Source of the DNA: Eopsaltria australis
Lineage: Eukaryota; Chordata; Aves; Passeriformes; Petroicidae
NCBI GenBank assembly: GCA_034509425.1
Contig: JAVTVJ010000040.1
Span: forward strand, 4,823,001-4,887,000
Direction of reading: 5' to 3'
DNA length: 64,000 bases
The position numbers were made by a program, and so were the translations under genes. The notes beneath the pieces are model-generated. The model did not search any database, was not told the origin of the DNA, and was given only the letters and a program-made list of their open reading frames with translations. Within the stretch, counting starts at the first letter, position 1; every line of letters starts with the position of its first letter. This document shows positions 38,736-53,600 of the stretch, piece after piece.

Positions 38736-38790
38736 AAAGGAAAAAAGAGGAAAAAAAAAAAAAAAAAAAAGAAAAACTAAGAAAAGTGAA
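38736..38790. repeat. A-rich low-complexity tract
   Basis: GAAAGGAAAAAAGAGG followed by about 20 A residues and GAAAAACTAAGAAAAG. Confidence 0.85.
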
Positions 38791-39289
38791 AAGTAGCTTC
38801 ACAGAGAATTATGGCTTTAACATAAAGTGCATAGAAGCTACATTTCTAACCTTTCCTGTGGTTCACTTCACATTAGCAATGATGTTAATAAATATTCATT
38901 ATGGAAAATAGCATTTGTCATTTAATATTACTGCATTTTACAGTATGTTGACCATAGGAAATTCACATTAACTCTGTTTCAGTACGACATAAAAAGTAGG
39001 TTGCTGGATAGTCTAGGTTTTCTTGAAAATAAAGCTACAATTTCTGTTTGATAAGATGACCATAAGCATGTGGATGTATCATAAACATTTAGGAACTCAT
39101 CACAATGATAAATTTAGCCCAACTGAGCTCTATTCAAGAAGAAAAAAAATTTTAAACAAGCATGATGATGAAATGGGAAACTTCTGAAAATTATAATAAA
39201 CACTTCAGAGTATCTGTAATGGAAAGCATAAATTGCCCTGCATATCCAAAGGGTTTGTTGTCCCTCCACCCTCCTCTCCCAATATCCCT

Positions 39290-39365
39290 TTGTTAATTTT
39301 CTTTTTGCATCTTTTCTCTCTGTCTTTCTTCTTCCTTCCTTCCCTCACCTCATTCTTCCCATTGA
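39290..39365. repeat. Pyrimidine-rich low-complexity tract
   Basis: TTTTCTCTCTGTCTTTCTTCTTCCTTCCTTCCCTCACC: CTTC-type tract in the intron. Confidence 0.75.
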
Positions 39366-40766
39366 TCAATATTGGATGGTGAGGGGAATGCCCCCAAAAA
39401 GACAAATTCCAACCACTAAAAGACATTTATGTGCATTTCTAATAGATAACTGTGGATGACACATATCCATATTATTAAAATACAATAGAAATTAGAAATC
39501 AACCGCACACCATGTTGACAACTATATGGAAATAAGTTTCCTCTCTGCCAGATTCACTGATGAAGAGTACAGACCTGGCAAAATAATGCCTCCTGATAAA
39601 ACATGCCAGATTAAAGCAAATATAAACCCCTTGCATGTGGATCTTCAAATTGAAAGATTGAAAACAAGCACTTGTTCTGGAGATGAGAAACTATTATACT
39701 CTTGGTTACAAAGCTATAAACAATGTTGCAAAGATGGAAAACAAAACAAACACAACCCATTACAAGGTTCTCCCTTATCTGCTACAAAGTATCAGTTGCT
39801 ACCAAACATCCCACCCCAGGTCGGTTCTTCTCTTTTCATTATAAATCAAGTTTTTTTTTAACCTAACACCAAATGCGGCTGACTGAAAATGAATTCTGGT
39901 ATACAAAAAGCTTTTACTTTAATTTAAAAGCATATGTCATGAGAATCAGTCATTGTATGCATAATTTACCAAATTCACTCTCACTAGTTTATATTTCACT
40001 GCTGCAAAAAATACCACACAGAATTCTGCTTTGCACTTGTTTCAAGTATCACTGTATCTTGTTGATTTTAAAGATGTACACTGATTCTGATGATCCTATT
40101 TTGTGCTAAAAGTACATAGTTTCCAATTTCCTTCCTCAAAGTTACATTTAGCAATCTAAAATTTGTTTGCTTCACTAATGCTTTTAGGGAAAACAAAATA
40201 ATCATGTAAACTCATATTTTGCTTCTCCATATTTTGGGAAGGAATTGATACCTATGTACTGCCTGATCCACTACTTTTTTTTTTTTTTTTCTCCTAATCT
40301 CATGCAACTTTCTTTCTCTAAATTCAAAATATTGACATCATAAGCAGAGAGCTTTTACTGCAGAACTTTAAACTGGTGCTATATTTGGTTGGTTGCATTT
40401 TCCAGGTGATTATTTTGTCATAATCTGATGGCATTTTTTTCTGTTAGGAAAGCTTTTAGCTCTTTTTCTTGTAGCTGCTTAAACTCAAGCAAATTATGTT
40501 CTCACTAATTATTATTCTATTGCCTTCAAAATAATCAAGATATATTGCACCTGCTTCCTTTGGTGCTCTTCTCCAAAAGTAACCATATCCTTTCTAACGC
40601 AGTCAACATAAGACAACTTTATCCTACAAATTTAACCTTATGTGCAAATACTTCTGCAATTTCAAGCCATTATTCCAGGAGATAAACTGGATTTTTTGCA
40701 AATTTTGCAGATGACATCTGTATCTTCCCAACACCATGCCTGTAACATCATATGAAGTTTTAAAAG

Positions 40767-41505
40767 AGCAGGTGCTGGATTCTGCACCTGGGACAGGGCA
40801 GGACTGGTTGTGCGTAAAGGCTTGGGAAAAAGAGGCTTGAAAGCAGCACTGTGGAAAGGGACCTGGAAGTGCTGGTCGATGGCAAGTTGAACATGAGCCA
40901 GCAGTGCCCTGGCAGACAGGAGAGCCAGTCGTGTCCTGGGGAGCATCAGGTTCAGCATCACCAGCTGGGCAAGGGAGGGGATTGTCCCCTCTGCTCTGCA
41001 CTGGGGCGGCCTCACCTCAAGTGCTGGGGACAGTTTTGGTCACTGCAATATAAGACACTGAGCCATTAGAGAGCATCTGAATGAGGGCCACAAAGATGGT
41101 GAAAGGTCTGGAGGAGAAGCCTTATGAGGAGCAGCTGAGGTCACTTGGTCTGTTCAGCCTGGAGGAGACTGACGGGAGACCTCATTGCAGTTACAACTTC
41201 CTCATGAGAGGAAGAGAGGGGGCAGATACCAATCTCTTCATTGTGGTGACCAGTGACAGGACTAGAAACAACATGAAACTGAGTCAGGGGACGTTTAGGT
41301 TGGATATCAGGAAATGGTTCTTTACCCAGAGGATTGTTGGGCATTGGAACAGGCTCCCCATAGAAGTGGTCACAGCATCAAGCCTGTCTGAGTTCTCAGG
41401 CACATGGTGTGATTTTTAGTGTCCTGTTCAGGGTTGTGAGTTGGACTCAATGATCCTGATGGGTCCCTTCCAACACAGCATATTCTGATTCTATGATTCT
41501 ATGAA
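40767..41505 (+). mobile_element. CR1 LINE 3' portion, plus orientation, about 740 bp
   Basis: Well-preserved avian CR1: GTGCTGGATTCTGCACCTGG (40771), GGACCTGGAAGTGCTGGTCG (40859), AACATGAGCCAGCAGTG, GGGCGGCCTCACCTC, GGAGAAGCCTTATGAGGAGC (41113), CTGTTCAGCCTGGAGGAG, TTTAGGTTGGATATCAGGAA, TTGGGCATTGGAACAGGCTC and the terminus TGGACTCAATGATCC to ATTCTGATTCTATGATTCTATGA near 41505. About 22 bp expected between GAGTT and CTCAGGCAC near 41394 are missing. The 112-codon frame at 41081-41419 is a remnant of the ORF2 end; antisense frames at 40624-41015 are shadows. It belongs to the subfamily ending GGGTCCCTTCCAAC, like the copy split by the LTR at 59 kb. Confidence 0.93.
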
Positions 41506-44216
41506 CACAAGTAGCTCTGTATTGTCCTGCTTGGAGACAAGTTGCTTCTCAAATAGGCAAAAGCAGTAACATATACTTTGTATGTGAAGCCATTACACTG
41601 CAGTTTTCTAAGCACTTGACAAGTTACTTGTAGGATTATTAACTCTGAAAGGATATTACCCAGTTGCATGTCTATAAACTTCTTTCATAGTCATTAAATA
41701 ATGATGTAATCTATTTCTATAGATATAACTATGTCATAAGTTCTTTTAAAGTCTCCAGAATTTTTTTTCTGTAGAAATGAGATTAGCTATAATGCATGAG
41801 AATATTTTGCATTATCCACTGCTCTGTAATACTTTTTAGCTTCAATAAAGCAAAATATTTAACAAAACTATTCTGACAGACACCATGGAAATGCTTCTTC
41901 ATAAGGATTCCTTTCAAATGTATGTGCAAACTATGCATCATTCTAGCAGAGGATGCACAATCCCTTTCCTCTGAGACTGTGCACCTAATACACAGGATAT
42001 AAACCCATTATAAATGTCAATTCTCTCAACAGCATTTTATAGATATTGCTGTAATATTGGATTAATCTCTTATTCTTAGCTGTTCTGGGAAAGCCCCAGA
42101 TGCTGTTTTGTTCTACTTTCATTTCTTTTGTGAAAAATTTTACTTTACATCCTATTTTACATTCTGTTCTTCTTCTTCATTTCCCCTTATGAAGCTGTCA
42201 TCTTTTTCAGATCTTTATTCAACTTCTTTTGTTAAGTTTAATGCTGTTTCATCTCTTATTTTACCTCCTTTGCTGACCGCTGATTCCTGTAGGTATGTCC
42301 TCTATTTGTCTCATCTTGATTCAAGACAATTATTAACTCACAAATCCCCTTGTACAAAACTATTATTTCTTTTGACACAGACAATTTGGCGTTATTTGGA
42401 ATCTTGTGGATGAATAAGAGCTGAATAGTCTTTGATATAACTCAAAGTTAGTGAAGAAATAGTTCCTACTGTTCCCATATAATGTAGGGAACAAAGACCA
42501 ACAGACAGTCTACTCAACTTCCTTGCCTCTTTACATTCCACATCTCTCTGCTAAACTTAAACTCTAGAATTCTGTTCCTGTATTTATCATTGTTTTAAAG
42601 CTGCATTCTCTGGTGTTTATGATGCTTCTCTGATTTACACATAAACAGAACAATTTCTAGAGTGTTTTCATCTCTCTGATTTCTATTAGTTTGGGATTTC
42701 AATTTTCACTTAAATTTCTGGGGCATGTCCCAGATGCTTCACAAATTTTCATGCAGATTATTCAAAGATTATAAACTATCAGCAAGATTTTATTTTCTCC
42801 ATACTAAATCTAAATGGAAGGTGGGCTTCATCCTCAAAATAACAAAAAGTTTTATAAATAAGAAAACATAAGATGCCAAAAAGACCAGCAGGACTGAAGT
42901 TCAGTTCATTCTGTCACTTGCACATCTACGGAATATATTCAGCAATACAAGAGCCACAATAGAACAGGGTGAAAAAATTGGTATGAATCAAAACTAGATT
43001 CCTAACAACTAGCTGTTCAAAGACTGAATGAACAGAATCATAATTCCTTTAATAGGTGTCCATTACATGCAAAATTACAGAAATAATGAAAATTTCAAAG
43101 ATGCTATTGAAGTAGCAGTAAATATATCCAACATATACATAAGCAAATCTGTACTTGATAATGCTAGATACCTCTTTATGCAAGATACTTTAGTAAACTT
43201 TATTTCTTAAAATTCCTTTGCATGTACTTGATCTAAAGTACTGGACACAACTTTCCCAGTACAATGATTTAGGATAAGTTATTAACACAGATAAAAACAG
43301 TACCAAACATAAGACTTACCTGAGAAAAAATAAAAACATATCCACATCAATCACAAAATTATCAATTCTTGTTAAAAATGAAGTTTAAATAAATATTTGC
43401 CTGAGAAATAAGTCAGCAGAGCAACCTTACACTATTAAGTAGAATCATTGTGTGGTACTCAAAGTCTTTGTGTCACACCATTTTTATTCCCATCTATTCT
43501 GAAATCTAAAGACAGATCTTTATCGCATGTCTTTAAAAAAAATCCCTGCACTCAGTGGGAACTCAGTTCTTGTTGAATTCCCATTCTGTGGATTCTAGGA
43601 GCCAAGCTACAGCCAAGCTAATACCTGTAGTTGGCTTTTAATCTTGCAACTAAAGCTTTGTACTTAGTGAAAAACACCTGACCTGGAAAATACTTAAAAG
43701 ATTGGAATTGCCATGCCAATATGCAAAGCCATATTCCACAAGGCTAAACCAATATTTGCTTTGCCTGTGGCATGGTATGGAATATTTCCTCCTCTTTTAG
43801 CAATCTCAGTGATTAGCCCTCTCACTTTAGAAGCATCAGCCCCATTTGTCAATACAAGCCTTCCACTACTAGGACTTCATTCTCTAAACACAGAGATCAA
43901 CATCTTTAAATTTTTTTTTTTAATAAAATAAAGTACTTTGTTATTGTTGTTGAACATATAGAAGGCACCACGTCAGATAAATTTATCATATGAAAATATC
44001 TGACTTTTTATAAAAGTAACAACTCTTTTCTGTTTGGAAAATACAATAAAATCCATAAAATTATAAATTTTGACAAAATACGTATTTTGCCTAGTTGGGA
44101 AAAAGAAGATGAAAGTAAATGCTAGCAATGTAGAGAAAGGAACAGTGTACAGGACGTTTCCTATGCTGCTGCAGCAACTAAGATTAATGAACAGAGAACA
44201 AGTGCTTGACATATCA

Positions 44217-44513
<297 letters not shown>

Positions 44514-47500
44514 TCAATTTGCACATTTGCTCTCCGCTTGGATTTTGCTACGTGTCAGGTTTTACCAAGGAAATTTTCTAAGGGTACCTGTGCCTTTCAT
44601 CTCATCTGTACTTCTCATCTTCTCCATGTAAAAAGAAACAACTGGACAGATTGTCAAATGTGAAATATCTGTTGATCTGTTTTCTTTGTTTATGTTTTAT
44701 GGAGGAGGAAGGCCTACAAGTACATCAGGTAAGTGGAAAACTATCAAGCATTTGACTCTAGTGAAGATAATCAACTATGTTTTTGAGTTTTGTAGGAGAA
44801 TCTGTGGATTCTGGCACAAGTGAAATTTCACTCATTTCAATCACTTAGATGAACACTTCTGAATACCTAATGCATAGCATGGCAATCTGAAGTAACCAAA
44901 GCACTTGAAGATGGCACTGTATGGAGAAAACAGTAGAGAAGGAGCGGGCAGATAACATTCAGTTTGTCGTACATGACAAAAATACTTGGAGAAAGATTTT
45001 AGGAAAGAGATAATATCACTCTCTGGTCATAATAATGCTAGCTTACATTACAGAAATTGACTACTGGAAGTCCTAAAAATTAATATGTACTTTCTGATTT
45101 AATATTTCCAGAATAAAAAGAACTGATGTGGTAGGAAGGGAGTCTGTAATTTGGGACAAAGGAGTCAGTAGTTTGGAAGAAATCAATGCTGTGCAGCTAC
45201 AGAGGAGTTTTTCACCTGAGTTGGTTTAAAAAGAAGGTAATTACCTTCACTCATTTTTTCTAAAACCCAGTGCTTAAGAGATCATAATGACTGGATAAAC
45301 TGAAGTTATTAGAAATACTGAATATCTTATACCACATTTGTCCCATCTGTTTAATAACACTGCAAACTCAAGATGTATCACAAAATGTTCTGTAATATTA
45401 AATTTTGCCTAGTAAATAATATGGGGAAATACCATGTGAGCACTAGTATAATCAGACTTTTTAAGGTGTCTTTCCTCTTTTAATGTCTGCCTTAAACATA
45501 TTTCTGCCATCGGCTCTGGTGGAAATACTAAATAAATATTGACACTACAAACATTTCTGAAGTTCAGATGATTGACAGCCAGAAACGCTGACCCAAAAGA
45601 GAGTTAGCAGTGCATGTGGAATGAAAAGAACATTTGTTGAGAAAAGACAAATTTTTACTTTATCCCCTTGCTGAGATACAATCCAAGAGTTCTTCCACTA
45701 TGCCTGGGGACTTAGCAAATCAAGTATTTGAACTGTCTAGTGTCAATACTAACAAAATTGAAGATTTTTAGGGCTTTACATTATGCACATTGCTACTGTA
45801 CTGAGCATAGTCTGGGCCTTATTGAAAAAGATATTAGTAACAATGAAAGAGGAAAGCATTTTTCTTCAGAATATTGTGTGAACATGTAGAATAGAGAAGA
45901 CCAAACACATAGGGTCTCTTGTCATAGTGTTTGCTAGCAAAATCAGATAACTTTTCCAAGCATTTAACATTCATAATATATTTCAAACAATGCACATCAG
46001 CTCTGTAGGAATCTAAGTTACTGGGTAAAGCAGAGAGGTTGGAAATGAATGTTTTTCAATATTTGTAAAATTTTTACCAAGAACCATATTTAATTCTTTT
46101 ATCAAACAGTCTTTACCCCAGTATATATTTTAGGCATTATAAATAATCTGAGCAGCATAAAGCATTGGTAGAGAAAACTATTTTAGTAAATGTTTAGATG
46201 GACATCGCTGACATGTGTTGAGGAAAACAAAAAGAAAAAGCCAAATGAGATACAAGAAATAAAAAAATAAAGAATGAACTGCAATACATATGTATTTTTT
46301 TATTTTTGTTGAGAAAAAATAAACTCTTGGATGAAAAAGTATTAGCTAGGGGAATGGTTGCTTTCTAATCAATCATTAGAACATCTGAAAAAAATATAAT
46401 ATCTTCAAAGGACAGAGTGTTCATATCATGATTATTGATTTAATCAGCTAGGATGAAGCCACTGCTACTATAGAAAAGAAAAGAAGAAAGCTCATCAACA
46501 AAATCAGAGAAAGATCCTGGAGAGGACAGCTCATTTATTGGAATAATTAAAGAGAAAACATTAAAACAGTCTACTCATGATTAATGAGACTTTAGAAGAG
46601 AACATAAAACCTAGAATATCAGTGCACATGGCTCACCACTGTAAAGTTAACAAGGGTGACAGGAAGTGCACAAAAAGTGGGTGTTTTTGCACTGCTTTCT
46701 TCCACCCATAAGAGCTGAAATTATGCCAGGGAATAATGCCATTCTACATTTGAACCCTAAGTTTTTGGGGTTTTTTTAATGCACAAGAGATTTTTTGTCA
46801 ATCTAAAATTTAAAAACCTTCTTCATTTGATTTAGGAAAATATAACCACAAATAGTTGTCCTGTGTTTGCCAAAATACTCAGCAGACTCATTGATGAAAA
46901 TCAAGAAGTCTGAACAATCAAAAGCATCAGGAGCCCATTTGACATTGAATTAAAGATAATGACACTCCAATATGCTTTCTGTGGTCATGACTGTATCATT
47001 CATACTGTTAGAAGCAGATGCTGTAATTTACATCATGTTTCCACCTTCTTTCACTGTGTGCAAATCAATCTGGTTAATCAACCTATATACTCCATCAATG
47101 AAATGTATTATTTTATCTGGGTTATTTCACCATATTGTTTCATCTAACTGGAAATTGCTGTTGGAAAATCCAACCTAACTTGAAATCAACCAGAAATGAT
47201 GTCTGTAAAAGATAACTTATGATGACATGATTTACCATGCTTGTTTCCCTCAGGAATGCTGGAGACAATGCAGAGTAGTAAGAAAGCTGCCTATGTCTTG
47301 AATTTCACCGGAATAAAAAAGAGAACTGACTAATAGGAAAGCTGGAAATGAAAAGATTAAACAAATCTAGAAACTCATCTCAACATCAAACCTGATTCAT
47401 AAAATGGTAGCTCTCACAATGACATTCAGAGGATACTGTCAGTGTCATACTCAACGTTCATAAATTAAACATCATTGGAAGATAACTGTGCTTGTCAGGG

Positions 47501-48379
47501 ACCACAAATGGAACCATGGCAAAGGCACTAAGTTAGTCATAGTCTAATGCTGTGAATATGAGTCTGGAAACAGAATGAGTCATTGTCAGTAAGGTGCTAC
47601 TTACTGCTCCATCCTGGAGCACTGGCTTGGAAAGAAATATCTGAGCAGCGGGACTCTGGACCACAAGGTTAGAAAAATATCAGGATGTTGAAAATATGAC
47701 AGAATAAACAAGGAGGATCAAATTACATGGAAGCAGACCTCAAGAGTGGATAAATGCACAGTAAAAATGTTCCAGACTAATTCTGACATTTCTCTATGAA
47801 GGAAAAATTGCAGATCCATTAATGGAGATTTTTATTTTAATGATAGCTTACAACTTCTTTCCTGGCTTCTAAAAGCATTTAGGTGCCACAGAAAATGCTT
47901 CAGATTTGCATTTGCTCATACAATATTTAAACTCAAAAGAGTCTGTAGTAACTAAGGAAAGACTGAAGGTAATTAAGATTAAATTTTGAGAAAAAAAATT
48001 TAAAAAGACAGCAACCCAGTTTTAAAATATTTTATGAAAGCACTCTCCACCACATGAGAGTACAATCATTATGTCAGGAATAAAACTCATAGACTCCCAA
48101 TCCTACTGCAGTATTTTCTATTTATGACACTTGAGTATAATAGCTTTGTGACTTTTGTTTTCCTGGGAATTGCATGTTTAGTGGACACAAGTCATTCCTC
48201 TTAAAGTCAATTCACGGATTTTTTTAAAGCCAAAGGAACAATGTCCATTCATTCTGACCTTATGTAATGGACAAACTATGAAAAGTCACTTCTGAATGAC
48301 TTCACCAAGCTCACCACTTATGCATTTGCACTGACAAAAAGAATGGCATAAAAAAAGCGATTTCAAAAAATCCAATCTG

Positions 48380-49495
48380 TATTAGACTTATCAAGGTGTT
48401 CAACATGGTCTCTCAAAACATCTTTGATGACAACCTGGAAGGATAAAGACTGAACAGATGGGGCAGCTACAGGAGGAGAAATGGCAAAGAAAGTGGTAGT
48501 TAACAGCTCGAGGCCAGATTAGCATCTTGTCAGGATTTGATTACCTCAAGGGTCAGTTCTAGACTTGATACTACTCGGTATCTTTACAAGGAGTTGGGAA
48601 AATGGTATTGAAAGCACCCTCATCAAGACTGTAGATGACACAGAACAGAGAGGAGAAATACTGAAAGAACGAGCTACCATGCAGACAGGTCACAATAGTC
48701 TTGGAAAATGAATACAACAGGAAATGCATGAGATTTAAGAAAGATAAATTGAAAGTCTATCCTGGGAAAAAGTAATCCCAAGCATCCATACTGGCTGGAA
48801 ATTGAGTGGTGGGAGTGAAAAGGACTTATAGTCCCAAGCAGACAGTTAGCAGAACATAAGTAAGCAGCCCATCTCTGCAGCAGGAAAGCAAACTGCAGGC
48901 AATATCAGCAAGACTATAGCCAAACCCAGAACAAGGAAAGCAATTAATCCACAATACTTGGCACTTGTCAAGCCACACTAAGAATGCTGTGTCCAATTTT
49001 TGTTCTCTGAGGTCAAAGACATGTTAAAATTTGACAGTGCCCACCAAAGTGATCAGAAGATTGGAGATTTTAATTTGCAAAGAAAAATTTATGTAAATGT
49101 TGTTCCTGGAATGGAAGGCTTACAGAGAATCTAATCGCCTTCTTCCATTGCCTAAACAGAATGCTAGAGAGTAGCTGAAGGTACTCTCTTCATTAGGATG
49201 TGTGGTGACAGCATAAGAGGCCAGCGCTGCTAATGGAAAATTTTCTTAGTATATAAGGAAAAAGTTCTTCACCATGAGAAAAACAAAGAATTGGAACATG
49301 TAGCTCAGAGAAGTAGTAGAATCAGCTCACTGGAAATATTTGAGACAGCTTAATGTAACTGAATAAATTTATCTAGCACTATGCACCCTGAATGAATTAA
49401 TCTCATACCATGTTTTCAACTCCTCTAACAAGAGTAAGGGACCTTCAGAGATCCCTTCCAACTTTGAGTTTTCATTGATTTCTTTGATTCTTTAT
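48380..49495 (+). mobile_element. CR1 LINE, plus orientation, about 1.1 kb (late RT to 3' end)
   Basis: Old CR1 copy starting in the RT domain: CAAGGTGTTCAACATGGTCT, AGTGGTAGTTAACAGCTCGAGG (48493), CTCAAGGGTCAGTTCTAGACTTGATACTAC (GSVLGP-like), and GTAGATGACACAGAACAG at about 48631 where the FADDTKL catalytic block stood. CAAAGTGATCAGAAG, GAATTGGAACATGTAGCTCAG and the terminus GGGACCTTCAGAGATCCCTTCCAACTTTGAG ending in ATTGATTTCTTTGATTCTTT follow. Many stops and indels; inactive. It is more diverged than the copies at 40.8 and 58.8 kb and thus probably older. Confidence 0.85.
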
Positions 49496-50589
49496 TGGTA
49501 TGAACTTATCTACAGTAATCAATAAGAGTTTCCAAAGACTCTTCAAATTTTGACCTTGAACAATTTCAAGAAAACAAGCCAAGATATATAATTTCGGGTT
49601 TTGGAAAAAAAAAACCCAATGAAGCAAACCTCAAAAGCATTGTGAATTTATGTAGTTCATACATCAAGAGAAAGGTAAGCCCATCATTATCCAGGGAAGT
49701 GTGTTTTCCTTTTTTTTCCCTTTCATTCCTCGAAACTCAAGTAGATTCAATTGTTTCATATATGACCCTTTGGAGATCCTGAACACGAGTATAGGAATCC
49801 AAACTTAACTGTTCATATAGGAAGTTATTTTAGCAATTCTTTATTTTTTTCTTGTAAGTTTGACATTTTGTTTTGACATATGCCCTAAATCTACATAGCT
49901 GTGAAATAAACTAGAAAATGCATTTCCTTTGTTCTTAATAATGGCAAAAGCACTAATGTATCTCAAGATGTTTTTCTAAACATAAGAAGACTAGATGTCA
50001 AATTTAGCTGAAACAAATATTATAGTCAATCCTCTTACTACTCATAGATGTTCTAAAACATCTGGAATATGTTTCCAGTATTTTAGGCCACACAGGATTT
50101 GTTCCATCAATAAAGAGATCAACAAAGTTAATTAATGGAATACATTTCAAATGAGAATGTGACAAGCTTAAAACTGAGACAACAAACAGCATATGATAAA
50201 GAATGTTTTAGGAATCCTGTAATTCTCCTGAATTATTACAAATACAGCAAAACTCAAAGATAAGGCTATCTGAAAGAATTTGAACACTAGCATAGACGAA
50301 AATAAATTGTACAGAAACATAAATACACTGTTCACCTGCCTGCAGTCTCACCAAATGGAAATTTGTAAAGGCTGATTGCTACTGTTCAAATATCTATCAA
50401 TGACCAGTGATGTGATTTCTCCATTGTGTACTTGATACACTTTATTGTTCCTGCAATGTAGATCTGTGTACACTGATCCACCTCTCCCAGTTCTTAATAT
50501 GAAACTGAACTCTTTGGAACAGGTGCAGTTTTCTCCAAACAGCTCAATATTTCTGAAGTGGACAATAATGATCCATTATTGGGACTTAT

Positions 50590-50695
50590 GTTCTAAACAG
50601 CAATATAAGCATATAAGTAATATAATGAAATCATACAAGTAATAAATAATAATAAATAAATTAAATAAGTAATATAAGGAAATAATGATAAATAC
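50590..50695. repeat. AT-rich low-complexity stretch
   Basis: Overlapping AATAAATAATAATAAATAAA and ATAAGTAATATAA units. Confidence 0.75.
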
Positions 50696-53600
50696 AGGAA
50701 TCAGAGTAAAATGTGACACTTCTTATTAATTTTTTAGCTTTACACACTTAATTTTAACTTTCATGAGTCACTACACATCTTGTTGAAGATACTTTGTTTT
50801 AAATAATACATTAAAATTTGTTTTAATGACCAAAATAATTTCCAGGTTCTCATAAGCCTTAGCTAATTCAACACTTAAAAAGTAAGTGCTGTTTTTGATG
50901 CAGCCAAAGCAGCATAATTACTGATTTTGACATAGCTGAGCATGTTATGTGTAAAATGCAATTTGGTCTTAATTGCATATCTGCACCTGATGCCTCCACA
51001 GGATGACACCAAGCCATGCACAATTGAAACTCTGCATTCAGATAGGAGACATGCACAGCTTTGAACCATTGCTATAGGATAAGGCATAGTTTTTACAGAG
51101 CACAGTGCTAATCAGTATTACCTGAAGTATCCTGAATATACTGTACCTTACTCCAGTTTTGCTGGACAGCAGACCAGACTTAAATCAGACTTAAATTAGC
51201 TGTCCTCTATCACCCAACATTTAAACTTAATTCAAGTGGACTTACGAGTATCATCTAATTTTTTGAACAGTTTTGCAAGTAATTATAAATACCGATCTCT
51301 TTACTACCATATTTTCTTTATTGTCTCCTAGAACTATGAGTCTAGCTTCTTCTCAGTCATCACAGAAAATGAAAAAGACACTCTCCTTTTTCATCCTGGT
51401 CTGATTCACTCTAACCCTCTGACCTAAGAGTATTGTTTTTCTACTTTTTCTTTTTTTCTTCCCTATTTTCTCAGAACCGCTGAGGCCTGAAAACCCCTAA
51501 GTGAACCAGACAATTCAGATTTTGTTGTGTCAGCATAAAAACAATAAAACTAATGCATACAGCGTTGTCTCCTCCATAACGGCAGTTTTTATGGTCCATA
51601 GAGCACAAATGAAAAGAGGAAAGGTGTTTCTGCCAAGAATAAAGCTACAAGGAATGAAAAATGCAGTGCTCAGAGAAAGACATTTTCACTCTTGCCCTGA
51701 TTGTGCTGACTTTTTGTTTTAAAACGCAAAGATTTTGAACAAATGCTAAATATTTCAAGTAATTTATGGTTAAAGAACCCCAAACCATAGTGCTACTAAA
51801 ATAAGTTTTTGCTATCAGCTTTGACCTGGAAATAAGTAAAGGCTTCATAGCTCCAAAATCACTAATGGATTTCAGAAAACTTTCTCGCCTTTTTACCAGA
51901 ATGATATATAGTCCTCTACTGAATAATAACTAACATCACAAGAGTTCTTCTTGTAAAATACTGTGGAAGATGACAAGTGTCATATATCTCACACTTCTGC
52001 AGGTTTCTTCCTTTATAAATAGGAATAAGAATTTAATCAAGCTTAGTCTGTTTCTAAAGCATATCCTATATTCCAGATGTTTGGAAAGATAAGCCTATTT
52101 CTGCTCACTCTGCCTGTCCTTAGATACAAATTGCACGTACAGAACTCCACACTTCATTTGCACTGTATTTGAAAACAATATAATTTTCCAAAAGCACTGA
52201 CTGTATAGTTTTATCATGGGAACTGAGCATGAAGTTCACAAATATTACTTTAAATATTACCTCTAATAGAGTAAGGATTTGTCACAATGCCATAATTTTA
52301 ACAGATGTATTCTCACAGCGTCTATACCTCTATGAGACATGTTTGTGCAATATTCAAAGCACAATTAATATGTGCTATGTTCAAAACACTGTTGCTGTTG
52401 AGATTAGATATAAACTTATTTAGCAGCGTTAGAAACCAAACTCAGCATTGCTTTGGTTAAAGATCTCTTTGGATGAGCAGAAGAGATAGAAAGCCCATTA
52501 ATTATTATGGGTCTTTTTTCCCAAAAAAACACAGTTAAAAATAAATTTTGTTTCATTGTCTTCACATGTTTCTAAAACTTAATGGAATTTCCACTGTCAT
52601 TATTTTCCTAATGGCACCACTCAAGCAGCAGAAGTAACATTAACTATTGCTTGTAATGATAGTCATCAAAATGAACCTTGTTGCACAGACAGATTGTTGA
52701 AGTTTTTTATCCCAATAAGTTCACCTATCAGTTCTGTTGACGGACATAAAAAAAACTCTTTGCATCCAAAATTGCCAATAATTTACAGTATTTCTTCATA
52801 AAATAGCTTGTGAAATACTTGCTGTCTATACATTAGCATAAGCCACCACTGAGGTATTTTGCAGTGGGATTTGGGTTTAACATTCTGTACTTTTTTATTA
52901 CACAAAGTAAATTATCAGCCACATTGGACCATATGTGCTAACAGCTGAGTCTTTCTCTGTACTTTTCTGACCTTGGTGACTAGAAAATTGGAGTTAATTC
53001 AGGCAAACAGGATTGATGCCATATGTGGTTTTTATCAAAGGTGTAGAGGAGTGGTGGTATATTGATCAGAAGATTTTTTGTTAGCAAATCTGTCAGATCT
53101 TGGAATAATTCTGGCAGTTTTGTGTTTAAACACCTTTAGTTTCCTAAACAACGTACTTGAGAAGACAAGCAACATAACACTTAAGGAGCTGCTTCCCTCC
53201 AACAACAGAAAGAATAAAAAAAATAATCTAAAAGATCTGGAATTAAAAGTTAAAGACAGAGGAACTTTTCAGCCAGACTGGTTCCTGATGAATACATCTT
53301 GAAGAATTCATCTACACACATAAATGAATTTACATGTTTTCAGTTAATGTTTCATATAGAAAACACAGACAATAGCGTAGTTATAAGATGTAATTTTGAG
53401 TATTTTTTTGTATTGATATGTAGAGCCCCTACCCAACTTAACAGAAGTTGATGGAGAAAATTGCATTGCAGACAAAATCATACAACATATCAAAAGTTAG
53501 AGTAAAATACAATTAATGTGTTTATTTGCATCCTGCAATTTAGACATCTCTAGTAAGTGAGTCCAGGTATGATAAATGTAGTTCAACAGAGAAAGGGATA

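Noticed and set aside
39526..39861. 111-codon plus-strand open frame
   Set aside because: Looks somewhat protein-like but has no recognisable family, and flanks show no splice or promoter signals; kept only as a note.
40624..41015. Two overlapping 117-125-codon minus-strand open frames
   Set aside because: Antisense readings of the plus-strand CR1 copy; Pro/Gln/Cys-rich shadow with no own signals.
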